DNA of 64,000 nt from Tricholomella constricta. Its lineage: Eukaryota > Basidiomycota > Agaricomycetes > Agaricales > Lyophyllaceae. Where the stretch lies: assembly GCA_013368375.1 (NCBI GenBank), contig JAACJP010000020.1, positions 1 to 64,000 of the forward strand, in the 5' to 3' direction. Of this stretch, positions 47,201 through 59,000 are shown piece after piece. Numbering within the stretch: position 1 is the stretch's first letter; each line of letters begins with the position of its first letter. The position numbers were made by a program, and so were the translations under genes. Under the pieces are notes generated by a model. The model did not search any database, was not told where the DNA came from, and saw only the letters and a program-made list of their open reading frames with translations.

Positions 47201-48947
47201 TTTGGTGTGGTTTTTTTATGTTCTGTTTCTTACTGATAATATATCTCTCAAAGATTTATCTGCTCTTTCCAATCGCAATGTCGGGAACAGGCAACGAGCA
47301 CGTGTTGGAACCTCTCTTGACGTCCTCGAGTGTGTCAAGTCTGGCTACTCCCAGTCCATCAATGGATTGGATTACCCGCTGGCGCTCGATCCTTTCCCAG
47401 TGCAGCCGTTCTCTACGGATATGGAAGCATGGACGTACGCTCTAGATTTTGCCTTCTGTCGACGGACAGAGCAGGTGCCTGTGACAGAGATACGGTGGGG
47501 ATTGGCTGCCACCGCTGGAGCATCCCACAGGTTTCATATCGACTCGTCTGGATTTGGGACCTTTGTGCAGGTTGATGTCGGCGTGAAGCTTTGGCTCATT
47601 GCGACTCTCAAAACACCGAAGCCCTACGAATCCATGGCCGACGTTGATGTCTTCCTGGACCTATTTGACTTAGACCTTACCCACAGCACGAAGTGGCAGG
47701 TAGAGCTCCTGGTCCTCAAACCTGGCATGAAGCTGTAAGTTTCTATTTTTCAATTTCCAGTAAAATAGTCCGTGTTTGACCTATAAATTCTTGCAGGATT
47801 ATGAGGCCAAATACCTTACATGCCGTCGTTTCGCCGGAGAACGTCATCTGTCGAGGAGGGCATTTCTACGCCTCCTCCACATTGCTGGACACCGTGTATG
47901 GCTGCTATCATACATTCGTCATATGCCACCGTATCACGAATTCAGAACATTCTGCGGCTTCTGAGCAGCTGCTCACTCGCATCCTGTTCTTCTTACACAG
48001 CCGTTTTACGGGATCCGGTCTCGAGCACGAAGGTGAGTCATTTTTGTAGTGACTGTTGCCCTGATACCTGGGCCTGAAGATTTTCTTTTAGAAGTTGATG
48101 CTTCTCACCTCCCGAATCTCGAAACGTTTGACGGCGTATTGCAGGTATTGACTCTCGCCAGCTTTTTCGAGCTGTCAAATGCATTAGCTCCGTGGAGTTA
48201 CGACAGTTCCTGTCATCGTCATTCCGAACGGGTGCGCGCGGTATCGAATCGTCGGAGAGCACGTCAGCTGGTGGAATGGATATTTTGCAACTTCATCTTC
48301 CATGACGAAGAAGACGCGGTTATCAACTCTAAAGTTATGATGAATGAGCTGTACTGCCGTCATTTGGCTAACCAGGCGAAGGCGCTTTTGGACTATAAGC
48401 ACGCCGCGACTGCCGCCAATGTCAGCGGACTGCTTGCGGATTGCACCCCGTATCGGCTTCGGAGAGCGTTGGATCTGACCTTCCAAGAAGGTTGTGCTCA
48501 GCTTGCGTGGAAGGCGGTGTCAAATGTCAAGGTCGCGTCGTTTGCATGGTCGGGTCCCTCATACAAGGTGGAAAGGCGAGCTGAACGGGTCTCGGGTACG
48601 TTATTGTTTGATCATGTGGTTTTCCTTGTTTATCTAGGCCTTATTATCTCTTTATTGCAGTCAACGACACCATAGACGGATATTTGGTGGAAGACAACGC
48701 ATACTTTAGTCGTATCAAGTCACAGGACGCATCCGCTAGCTCTTCGTCGCACATCGATACGATCTCTGCTGTACGCGCTTCGAAACAACGTGCAGACCTT
48801 GATTCTTCCGCAGCTGGTTTGGCCGCTGATGAAGAATCTAGTGGTAATGACGATGACATGTCGGGTAAGCTGTTCAAAGTTATCGTTCGACCATTTCGCT
48901 AATGTATTTCTACAGATGAAAGGCCCAGCAAGAAGTCCCGCAAATAG
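44264..48947 (+). CDS. JmjC-like dioxygenase 2
   Basis: ATG at 44264 (MSAPSRASRVALSEEF), TAG at 48945-48947. Exons followed include 44264-44392, 44499-44723, 44777-45001, 45073-45119, 45184-45346 and 45385 to about 46610, then seven or so shorter ones. Every join I checked is in frame. The layout is as in JmjC-like 1: N-terminal helical domain (LYNTIWKRD, LHVALAVSPLCLLFSKNL), low-complexity linker, EVIDLTTFT motif, then EIRWGLAATAGASHRFHIDSS (HID at 47535-47543), VKLWLIATLK, MRPNTLHAVVSPENVICRGGHFYA, a helical C-terminal domain and a basic end (ERPSKKSRK). Likely an iron/2-oxoglutarate oxygenase acting in the nucleus; substrate unknown. The gene appears complete. Confidence 0.8.
45700..46305 (+). 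repeat. Pro-rich repeat (SQPRTP units) inside JmjC-like gene 2
   Basis: About 600 bp of 15-18-bp units (TCGCAGCCTCGCACGCCC type) encoding SQPRTP, PQPRTP and SQPPAPP variants. They lie between the N-terminal domain and a basic NLS-like KRKRRGHRSR segment. Confidence 0.9.
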
Positions 48948-50669
48948 CTCATTTCATGCTTAGCGCGGCCAAATACCCAGTGCTGAGTCGATTGTTACAT
49001 CTCGATTCAGATCGCCCTATATCCGCATGCTTCTGCAATTCTCCCGCCTGACAGCTGATGCGTCGACTTCCGCTTTGGGTATCCCGACGTTCTCCCTTTT
49101 CCAGGCAGACAGAACTCTAGAGATTTCACGCTGAATGTATGAGGTCTAAAAGTATTGTTTGCAACTCAAAATCAGAAAGGCATCATTGTGAATTTTAGAG
49201 TGGTGAGCCTAAGAGGGTAATGACATCGATTATGATATTCTGGTTTGTTCGGCAGTGGTCATTCTCGTCAAGCCTGTGAGTCCACGTTTGTTGTTTACTA
49301 GTTCAATTTCTCGCAAGGTGCATCTTTCGCCCTTGCAGCATACACACATTTACATAAAATCTAAATACACCAGTGCATCGTCGCCGTCGTGTACCGATTT
49401 TCTCTTGTGTTTCTGGCACTTTACGGAGCAGTACAAATTTCGTGAAAGTGTAAAGGCTCTTCTGAGTCCAAAAAATGGAATTGTTGAGGCCATCAAGTTA
49501 ATAAGGATATGTCATTGAATTTAAACCGCTGCCGGTTGCTTTACTTATGCGCATGAGTGTACGTTGTATTGCGTTAACACTACAAGATGGTCCCGCCGCC
49601 CGTCGCGTTTGTCCCGCCTCGTGCCTGCTTCTATCCCGTTTTGGTGGCCTCGAAGCTCCGACCCATCGGCGATCTGAATCGAGATGTAACAATCGACTAC
49701 AGACTCCCAAATACCACCTGTTCCCTGCTTTAATCTCTTATATGATGCATAGTTTTTTTTGCTCTTCTTGTCGTCACAACATTTTTTGCCTTGAGCATCT
49801 TCTGTATTGAACCTCCTCTGCGTCCGTATAATGGATTAGCATTGTGTATAATGTTAAGTAAAAAAATAAAGAGAATTCCGATGAACCCTGTCCACCTGCT
49901 TTGCACCTTAGGTCATCTGACTGATTACAACAGCATGGCACAGAGCTTCGGAGCAATAATCTGGTTTCACGACGATGGTCTTGCGTTCGCGTGGACGTCC
50001 GAGCAATCAGACGAACACGTGAACAAAATAGATGCGGGAAGCCGGTGTCAGGCTTGCGCTGAACTGATGGACCTTGTTCACAGCTTCGTCGACTTTCCTC
50101 TCGTTTAGCTTTTGATATCGTTCGTGACAATATTGACATTGACTTTTCGCTGAATATACGGTCTGAGGGCAAAGAATCAACAGCTTACAGCCTACAAGGA
50201 GTCATCTATCATGGAAACGACCATTTTGTTTGTCGTATGGTCTTTCCCGATGGTTGAGTGTGGCAACACGACGGAATGGCGCGAGAAGGCGTCCCCTTCC
50301 TTGAAGGTTCTTTTGACAGTCCTGACATGTCGTCTGCTGGAGTGCGTAGGGCCATCACTGCCGTATACACAAGATGCGCGTAAGACAATGGTCGTGTTGA
50401 TGGTGACTATAGTTCAATTTTTACTGCTGCGCAAGCTACACTGCAGAGCTGACGTGCAAGGCGTAGCCAAATGATAGCGCCTCGAAATATAAGTTTGCAT
50501 GTTGGCTCCAGCCGAAACATGTCAGCGACGTTAATTAGACTAGAACAATAGTGACAAACCCTTTGTCTTTGCTGTGGCACATTCTCTGCGTGCATGAGCC
50601 GATAGGAAGAGGTCGCTCGATTCAAATGACTACAATGATTCCAATCTACAGACTTGGACAGCATCAAGA
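48948..50669. other. Gene-poor spacer
   Basis: About 1.7 kb with only short open frames on both strands, none with a recognisable family or clear splice pattern. I see no gene here. Confidence 0.5.
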
Positions 50670-50809
50670 TGGGAAAAGTTGTTTAGACTTGTGGTGCCAG
50701 ATTATAACGGGCGCGGAAGTTTAGGGCAGGCTCAAATTGCTTATTGAGCCTGCCCTAAACTTCCGCGCCCGTTATAATCTGGCACCACAAGTCTAAACAA
50801 CTTTTCCCA
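50670..50809. promoter_or_regulatory. Near-perfect palindrome (66-bp arms, 8-bp centre)
   Basis: Left arm 50670-50735, centre ATTGCTTA, right arm 50744-50809. I found no mismatch between the arms. Each arm contains GAGCCTGCCCTAAAC and TTATAATCTGGCACCAC, as in the upstream region of JmjC-like gene 2 (43849-43905). The right arm points toward the Spt5-like start at 50864, about 80-100 bp downstream of its TATAATC. Confidence 0.85.
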
Positions 50810-50863
50810 ACTTGTTCCCCACCACCACCATTAGTCTAGTTACATACATATAATAGTCGAAAT

Positions 50864-53440
50864 ATGGACAATGCTAATGAAACTTCCAATGTAAGGTAGC
50901 CAAAAATTCTCGTCAGCTATCTGCAAGGCCCACCTGACACCTGCGTCGTAGAGATCTTCTAAGCCAACCAAGCGGTCTCGAATGGAGGTACGAAGATGAA
51001 CCTGTAACTCGTCAAGTAGAATCTTACACATTATTTGCTAGGCGCAAGATGCTCGTATGTTTTTGAGTTTAGAAGCGACGGTCGACGATGTCAGCGAGGA
51101 TGACGACGATGGCGATGAAGATGGTTTGTGGATGTAATAATTGTGATATCTTCTCGAATTGACTGGGCCCAACTAGATGGTTTCATCCAGGATGATGATG
51201 AAGATGATGGCGACGAACCTATCCCCCTGGACCGGACACGTTCACACCATCTTCTTTTGCTTGAAAACACCCGTGCTCAGGAGGATGGATGGGATTCCTT
51301 GCTTGATCGCGCGCGTGCGCGAGGGCGCTCTAATGATGTGCATTATTCTCCTCCTCATGATTTGCCTTTTGTTGTTGGCAGCCCGCATCTGTGGAGGGTT
51401 GCCGTGAAAGTGAGTGACACCACCAATTCAACGCAATCGATACTGACATAAACCCAGCCTGGGTGTGAGGAGTCCGTGGCTTTCGTCTTGATGACAAAAA
51501 TTATGTTTGGCGACGTGTCTCGCTGGCCGATTCAGTCTATCATTGGTCGAGCCTCTCGGCCTGGTTGGATTGTCGTGGAAGCGACCAAAGCCAGCAGTGT
51601 TCAGGAGTTGTGTCTAGGTGTTGCTAATGTTTTTTGCAAACAGGTACACGTCGTTGATCCAGAAGATGGGCCGTCTTGGCTCAAAGAAAGTGTTTCCTAC
51701 TCGCCCTCCAGTCCATCTTGGCTTCGCTTAACCAAATACCCATATCGCGGCGATCTGGCTTTTGTCCAAGACTCCGGCACCTGGGGAACGGACGTCATAG
51801 TTGTCCCTCGCATCGATTTTCAGCGCCGGAAGTCTAACCCTGGAAAACGTAGACGTACCAGCAGTCTTCCTCGAATTGGAGGAACTACCCGTCCCCAGCA
51901 AGCCCTCTTCGATGTCGACAAAATAAAAGAGATTTGGGGACACGAGTCCGTCGAAACTCGAAACCAGGCTTTTCTTTTCAGGGGCAAACTCTTCCTCGAT
52001 GGATATTTATGCTTACAGACGGATGACTTCCACCCTGACGCAGCTATCCCGTCGCTCGACGAAATAGCGCTCTTCAGACACTGGAAGTCTATTCCTAAGG
52101 AGTTCTTAGCACACACATTGGAAATCATGGCAGCGCGTCGCCTGTGTTCAGGTGATCCCGTCAGGGTAGTGACAGGACAAGCTCAAGGTGCCTCTGGTAT
52201 AGTTGAAAGCATTATTGACGAGGAGGCTGTCGTCCGTTTATCGTCTGACAATATGCAGCTCACGTTGCCCGTCGACTCGCTGCGAAAGAAGGTCACAATC
52301 GGGGACGAAGTCATCATCGCAACCGGACCCCACGTGGGCGTTCATGGGTGGGTCATATCAAATGTTCGAGACACGCTTGTAGTCTACAGTCACCAAACTG
52401 CGCAGGAGGTAGGCTCTCTCGTATGTCATTCACAACCAGGGTATTGATGTCGAGCCAGCTGGTTGTTCCGTCTCACTCCGTCAATTTTTCAGAGTCGAGT
52501 TTCAAGCATCGTAGACCGAATCACGAGGTACAAATTTTCCGCCGGGATACCGATCCCAACATTGGACGACAAGTTCGGATCATCGGTCACGGTAGATGGA
52601 AGGACTACACAGGGATTATAAAGTCAGCCGAATCCGGTAACGTTTTTGTGGTTGAAATTCAGGCCACAATGCGGCGGGAGCGCTTCCAACAATCGAATCT
52701 GGTCTTACTGTACGTCTTGATCTTGTTTCACAAACCTGACCGGTCTCAGTTAGATCTTATGCAGGGATGATCCTGACCTGACTCCGTTGGGCTCCACGCA
52801 GACTAACTCCTCCACGAAACCTAAACCTTCCAGCTCATTTCTAGGGTCGGGTGCAAGGATGAACATTGGACCATCGGCCCTTCCTTTGACGCCGTCAACA
52901 CCTCTTCCTCCCGCCTCCAGTGTGTCATTCAGCCCAGCTTGGAACCCCTCTTCTCGGACCCCGAACTCCCTTTCTGCGTTCCGTAAGTTTCTTCTGGATA
53001 CATATCACTGAGTAACATTGAACAGTTTTGTGCCTGTCGTATGTATAGCCTACAACCCGTGGATGGAATCACCCTTTCTCGCAGGAAAACGAATCAAGGT
53101 TCAGTTCAAGGACACCAAAGCCGTCCTTCGTGACCCAGGCTGGAGCCATGGAGACTACGAAGGTAAATCCGGACTTTGGGTTGGAACCGAGGCATCTTTG
53201 GCCAAGATTGTGCTCGGAGTGCACTCGACACTTCTAGTTCCGGAGAGATACGTCCGACCCTTGGTGCCAAGTGTAAAAGGTCAAAACGTCATTGTCCTCG
53301 ATGGTGATGCCTCAGGGGCAATGGAATATTGTGTTGTCAGTGTTGGGGCTACCGATTGCGTTGTACGCAATCGACACGGAAAGCCCGACCCAAAGGATAG
53401 AATACATTTGCCTACGAAAACCTTGGCTGTCATCGCCTAG
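50864..53440 (+). CDS. Spt5-like transcription elongation factor homologue (NGN/KOW)
   Basis: ATG at 50864. Exons are 50864-50890, 50952-50987, 51042-51123, 51177-51409, 51458-52410, then 52492 to about 52709, about 52765-52981 and about 53049-53440, in one frame. The N-terminus is small and basic (SSKPTKRSR), then an acidic stretch (DDDEDDGDEP) as in Spt5. Next is an NGN-like domain (GWIVVEATKASSVQELC). At least three KOW-like motifs follow (DPVRVVTGQAQGASGIVES, GDEVIIATGPHVGVHGWV, RQVRIIGHGRWKDYTGII), then a Ser/Pro-rich part and a C-terminal beta domain. Spt5 with Spt4 keeps RNA polymerase II processive. This copy is shorter than typical Spt5 and is carried by a transposon, so it may be a specialised paralogue. 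Confidence 0.8.
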
Positions 53441-53520
53441 TTGGCTGATCTGTTCTATTTTTTGTTACCCTGTAATTGAATGGTCTGAATATAGTACATA
53501 ATCCTATTGTATTGGCAGTT

Positions 53521-53810
53521 TCATGGGACCCCTCGATGTCATGAAAGGTTTGTGATCAGGCGCGTTTGACGATGAGTATGCCTTTGACGATGAGTGCGCC
53601 TCTGCCGATGAGTGCGCCCTTAATGATGAGTGCGCCTTCAACCATGTAAGGTGATTGATTATGACCCTGAAACGAAGCCATCAAACTCTTTGAATGGTCA
53701 AGAACAAAGTCCCTTGATAGATGTACCTGGCCTTTCAGATGTAAGGGACTTATAATGAGCAAGAAAGTGCTTCCAAACGCTCATTTCTGTCCACAATGGT
53801 TACATCGATT
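53521..53810 (+). repeat. Third copy of the 29-30 kb 5'-region module
   Basis: Nearly identical to 29735-30010, including GACGATGAGTGCGCC units, TTATAATGAGCAAGAAAGTG and the following ATGGTTAC. After the ATG the frame stops within seven codons. A promoter copy without its gene, about 290 bp upstream of the RING gene. Confidence 0.82.
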
Positions 53811-54100
53811 CTTTGACTGAAAATATTCACCAGTGTCAACCGTCCTTTCGGGCGTCCAATCAATTACGTAAGCGGTTGATCAACGGCCACACCTTACCTA
53901 GTGACGACCTGATTCAACGTCATATTAGTCAGCTCAGTTTCTTTCAATACGCACGTCTGGTTTCTTTCACCCAGTCCTTTCAAAATTACCTTTCAGAGTC
54001 ATCTTTGAAGGACGAAATGCTGTCCCTGCTCAGTCTTTGAATTTTCCTCTATTTAAGGTCGCTCCTGCTCCATTGTATCGACATCATCTTTCTTTGAATC

Positions 54101-55299
54101 ATGCCCCCAGCTCACACAGTCAGACAGAAATCCAAGCGCTACACCATTTTCGAATCCTTTCGCCAAAGGCGGCTTGGTTGGACGCAAGATGAACTGCATA
54201 TTATGACTGTCCAGGATGGCATTGAAGACTTGAATCGAAACATCGCGACACAGGCTGACCACGACAGTGACGCTCCCAACAATGCAAGTGTTTCGACTTT
54301 CACTCGTACCCTTTTGTTGACTTTTTTTACAGACCCATCTGGTAGAACTGCTTAAGTTAAAGGCTGCCAGTGAAGAGGCAGAAAAACAACACATCGCAGA
54401 AGTTGTTCAGCTGCGAGAATCGCTGGAAGAACTCCGAACTAAGTTCGACTGTGTACGTCATCCCACTTGAAAATCATAACGCTTTTTAAATATTTTGCAG
54501 GAGGCGGCCGCTCGGAGTTCGGAAAACAGGCTTACCCAAGGTGCGTGTCAGAATTCGTCTCACGAATCGAGGATGTCAATCGGTGCCCTACAGCTCATGA
54601 GGCACTTTCAGCTTCGATTCTTTCTTCGCTTCAGGCAAAGAAGACGTATCAATCAGTGAGCTCAATCGTTTCCATCCCATAAACTCATATCATTGCCTTT
54701 AGGAACTGGAAGGGAAGGATGCGCTCGTTGAGGTCAGTTTTGATCGTCCAGTGTCCGTGACTGATAGTTGACCTGTCATAGGACCTACAAGGCGTTATCG
54801 ATGGTCTGGAAGCCAGGAATCAAGACTTGTCGGAAAGGGTATGAGAAAACATATCAGTCTCCAAATATCGCTCACCGAGAGCTTCTACTCACCAACTTCC
54901 CAACTTGAAGCTCAATCTTGCCAGCCAAGAACGGCAGAACATACTTCTTCCGGTGCGTAGTTGGAATTTTTGTGGTAGCTTGATGCTCGAGTTCTGATAA
55001 ATCGTTCAGATCGTCAACGCTTCCTCCAATTTGCTCTCATGCCCCATTTGCCAGGAGCGTGTCATGAATCCGGTTGTGTGAGTGACTCCCCACTTGTTAC
55101 GCCAGGGAAAAGCATTTATGAACATCCACATCGGCTTAGGCTTGGATGTCAACATATAGCCTGTGCCAGCTGTATAAAGAGATGGTATAGCCACAACCCG
55201 TCCTGCCCGTTTCGTTGTAAGGGCGGTCACAAGTCCAAGAAGCTTGTGATGCCTCACCTTGACGAAGTGTTGGAGGCCCTCCAGGGTTTCGTTATTTAA
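54101..55299 (+). CDS. Coiled-coil RING-finger protein (putative E3 ubiquitin ligase)
   Basis: ATG at 54101 (MPPAHTVRQKSKRY), stop at 55297-55299, several small exons. The N-terminal half has coiled-coil heptads (LVELLKLKAASEEAEKQ, LRESLEELRTKF). The C-terminus has a RING: CPICQERV, then after an intron CQHIACASCIKRW and CPFRC. The first intron opens only with a GC donor (AAT|GCAAGT at 54285) and AG acceptor; a GT donor in the same place leads to a stop. One middle join (54540-54660) is not settled. RING proteins hand ubiquitin to targets; the target here is unknown. It could work with other cargo genes, but nothing in the sequence proves it. Confidence 0.68.
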
Positions 55300-56056
55300 C
55301 CTGTAGCTTACAAGTTATACTAGTTGTGTTCCCCAGCCTGATCTTTGTTCTCAACCACAGCCCACCAAGAGCTTCAATCTTGGCACACCTGCAAGTCGAT
55401 GAAGGCGCACTCAGAGGGCGCTCCGAGTGCGCCTTCCTATTTTGGATCCAGGCACTTGATTGCTTCCCCTTCTGGAAGCGCCACCGATTTGTAAGCACTT
55501 GGATGTCCAACAGGTACAATGCGCTCAGCCAGAAAAGGGCATACATTCATCCAGTGGTTATAACCTTTCTCTATCCAAAATTCAGATGTCCATACCCTGT
55601 TTATTAGTACTGGTGTATAACAGTCGGTGCAGTCGTCAGCGCTCTTATTTGTACGATGTGCTGTTCGCTGCATTGTTAGAGGTACGCCGCCTGCTCCTGA
55701 TATCTCTGGTATCATTATTCTTATGACCCGCTTTCGTACGGTCGGATTTGTGGTATCCACGAAAGGGAACCTTGAGGGGAGAATAAGGGAGGCCCGGACT
55801 ATAGAGTCCCGAAACGGAGCCAGGGATGTCTTGAACAACGGAGACCCGGACCACATAATCCCGATGCGGAGCGAGGGATGGCTTGTTAGGAGGTACTTGA
55901 ATGGCTCTGAGTCCGACAGTTCGTACTTGGTTGAAGTTCTAGAAGATAACCTTGCAATTGTGTGGGTTGATCTATCAAGACGTCGGCTTATTCCGCCGGG
56001 TTCCCTCGGCCCGCTTAACTTCTCTTTGTTCTCAACCACAACAGCCCTCCACTTGT
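55300..56056. other. Spacer before second CACTA transposase
   Basis: Open frames on both strands (55627-56056 plus, 55437-56090 minus) have no recognised features. TTTGTTCTCAACCACA occurs at both 55344 and 56026, which could mark a short duplication or old insertion. Confidence 0.4.
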
Positions 56057-59000
56057 ATGAATCGCCCGTTGCAGCTATGTACTTGCACATCTCATGGTTG
56101 CAAAAATAACACCACCTCGGATGGTAGAGCTGGCTTCCTTGTCAATCAGCGCACTCTTGCTGCACACACAAAGCTCGACAAGCAAACCGCTGCCATCGGC
56201 CACATTAAGGCCCGCGATGCTGGAGCAAAACTCCACCATGATGCTACTCTTGCAGCTGCAGTAGATCGGATTTCTGCCTCCACTGACGCAGCCAATATTC
56301 CAGGCGCTGTTGGGACACCCACTCATCGTGGTCGTTTTGCGATTGAAAGGTCGCGAAAGATGGTGCAGCATGCCAGTGATGCGCTAGAGGCTATAGAGTC
56401 CCTATCCAAACAGGCGGAAACCGTAGGAATGTCCACCGCTACTGCACAGGATCAGCACATTTTGGAAAATCTCCAAGCTCTTGGAGGTCTCCAGCAGCTC
56501 CTTGACACAGAGTCTCTCAATCTTAGTACCATTTCCAAGGTCACAGTCCCTGCAGTTTCAGCGGTGTATCAGCAGGCATACGAGAGGCTCAAATCAACTA
56601 AGGCATATATAATCAGCTCCCAGGATACCTGGCAGCAAGAGGCTCAACGACGGGTTGTGGAACGCAAGCATGGGACTTCTGTATACGACACTAGTGAGTG
56701 GATTTGGAGACCTGATTCTTTGATTTTCTGTTGACCACCGGTAATCGATAGAGGAACACTTCCGTCCAATCTTCGAGAACACACTTCCCGTGGTTCAACT
56801 GGTGTTTCTGATGATCACTGCTTGCCACTTGATCCTTCGCCTTCCTCGCCGCGGAACCCGCTGGCTATTCATCATGTGCCATCAAGTCATCATGTGTACA
56901 CTGTGCATGGTGAAAGCCATCCTTCCTATCCGTATTACCGCCACTCTGGACAAATTTCCCCGTGACATACGGGCTGTCATAGATGGATTTCATCTGGACA
57001 GAAAATACACGGTCTACGCATCCTGCCCTCGCTGTCACCACATCCATGCACCCACAATCATAAACTCCATCCCGCTGTATCCCGAACGCTGCCAGTCCCG
57101 TCGTTATGGAAATTCCTGCAAGGAACTTCTTGTCCGTCCACAGACCACGGGAAAAGCAAGGATCAGGATCAAGGTGCCGATTCGCCAATATATTGTCTTC
57201 CACTTCAATGATTGGCTCGGGGGCTTGCTATCACGTTCCGGCTACGAGGAGAAAATGGACAGCGCCTGGGACAAACTGGCGCTCCCCGCTGATGGGCGGT
57301 TGACTGACCTATTCCATGGCTCAATGGCCCAAAGCTTCAAGGGCCCTGATGGGAAGCACTTCAGCCGGTCTGGCAGCCTACATGCCGGGCGCTATCTCTT
57401 TGCGCTCAGCTTTGACTTTTTCAGCCCTGACGGGGTGAAGGTCGGGAAAAAGCAAAAGTCGGTTGGCCTCATCACTCTCACCTGCCTCAATATCCCCATC
57501 ACAGAATGATATCTTCCTGAAAATACATACACCATGATCATTCCTGGTCCACGAGAGCCAGCTCTTGACGCTATAAACCCCTATCTCAAACCGATCGTTG
57601 ATGTGTTTGAACATTTGTGGACCGGCGTCTTCTTCGAAAAAACCTGCAAGTATGCTCTAGGGCGGATGATCCTTTGTGCAATTCTCCTTGTCATCAGTGA
57701 TCTACCAGCTGCACGGAAGATCGGGGGCTTTGCAGCTGCTTCAGCAAATCTCTTCTGCTCGAGGTGCTGGTGCACCCTGGCCAAGGACACACATGCGGAC
57801 TACCAATACGACAAATGGAAAATGCGCACAGGGCCTGAATGTCGATCATGGGCTGGGAAATTTGCTGGAGCAGCATCTGCAGACGAGGCAGCGCAGTTCT
57901 TCAAGCAATCAGGTTTGCGATCCACCGAACTCCTGCGTCTTCCATACTATGACCCCACCCGCTTTCTAGTAGTGGACCCGATGCATAATCTCTATCTGGG
58001 TCTGATACATGAACATGTTGAGAGGATCATCGGTTACCCTGGAAAACACAAGCATTCCGATGGACCCCGTCATGGCGTACGCATTCATATATCCCCATCC
58101 GACTCCAATCCATTGCCAGGAAAACAAAAGGAACAAACCAGTATCCGCAGGTTGATCTCAAAACTGTCCAAGCCGCTGGATTTTGATCAACCCGTTGGTC
58201 CTAAATTCCAGAAAATGGTGGATCGGATCGCAGATTCTACTCACTTCAATTCTTTGCTGTATATTTCCCGTGGCCTCGGCTGTGAGCCACGGCAGCGGAA
58301 AGTTCAGGCCCTCACAAGAAAGGCCTACAGTGATGTTATCCTGCGATGGGTAAGCTCAGAGTGTCTTCCTGAATTTGGCCATTCATTTACCCCCCATTTT
58401 CTACAGCGATTGCAGCAAAAGGAGGAACCCATTGTTTCCAGCCATGGCTGCTTGTTCACGAAGGAGGAGATGACTTTTATCGGAGGTGTCATCCGAAGAA
58501 TTGATAAACCCTCGTGGTTGACGCGCATACCTCCAGAGTTGTCCTCTAGAGGTCAGAAGCTTAAATCTGACGAATGGCGTATAGCAGGACTTCTATACCT
58601 CCCTGTGGCCCTTGTTTGCCTCTGGTCACAACAGGCGAAAACCAGGGCACTCCAGATCTCAGCTGGTGACATCGATATCGACGAATTTTCTTTGAATGGT
58701 GATCCTCATGATCAGAAGCCCCTCCCACTCTATCCTTCGGACGAGGAGGTTGACCGTGTGGAGCTACTTCATGCAACCCTCCTCCTCTTTTCAGCTGTCA
58801 GCGTAGCTTCATCTCGGGAAACATCTGCACGTCACAGTGCTCGTTACCTGGAGCTTATGATGGACTACCGTAGGATCTTACAAGAGATCTTCCCAGACTA
58901 CAAACCGGCCCAAAATTACCACATGGCCATGCACGTTCACGAGTTTTTGGAAATGTATGGTCCCGCCCCTGGATGGTGGGCATTCCCATATGAACGTTTG

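Noticed and set aside
50407..50667. Minus-strand ORF starting at the left edge of the palindrome
   Set aside because: Attractive as a divergent partner of the Spt5-like gene, but no recognisable features or splice support.
55437..56109. Overlapping ORFs on both strands before the second transposase
   Set aside because: Neither strand shows a known domain; coding status cannot be supported.
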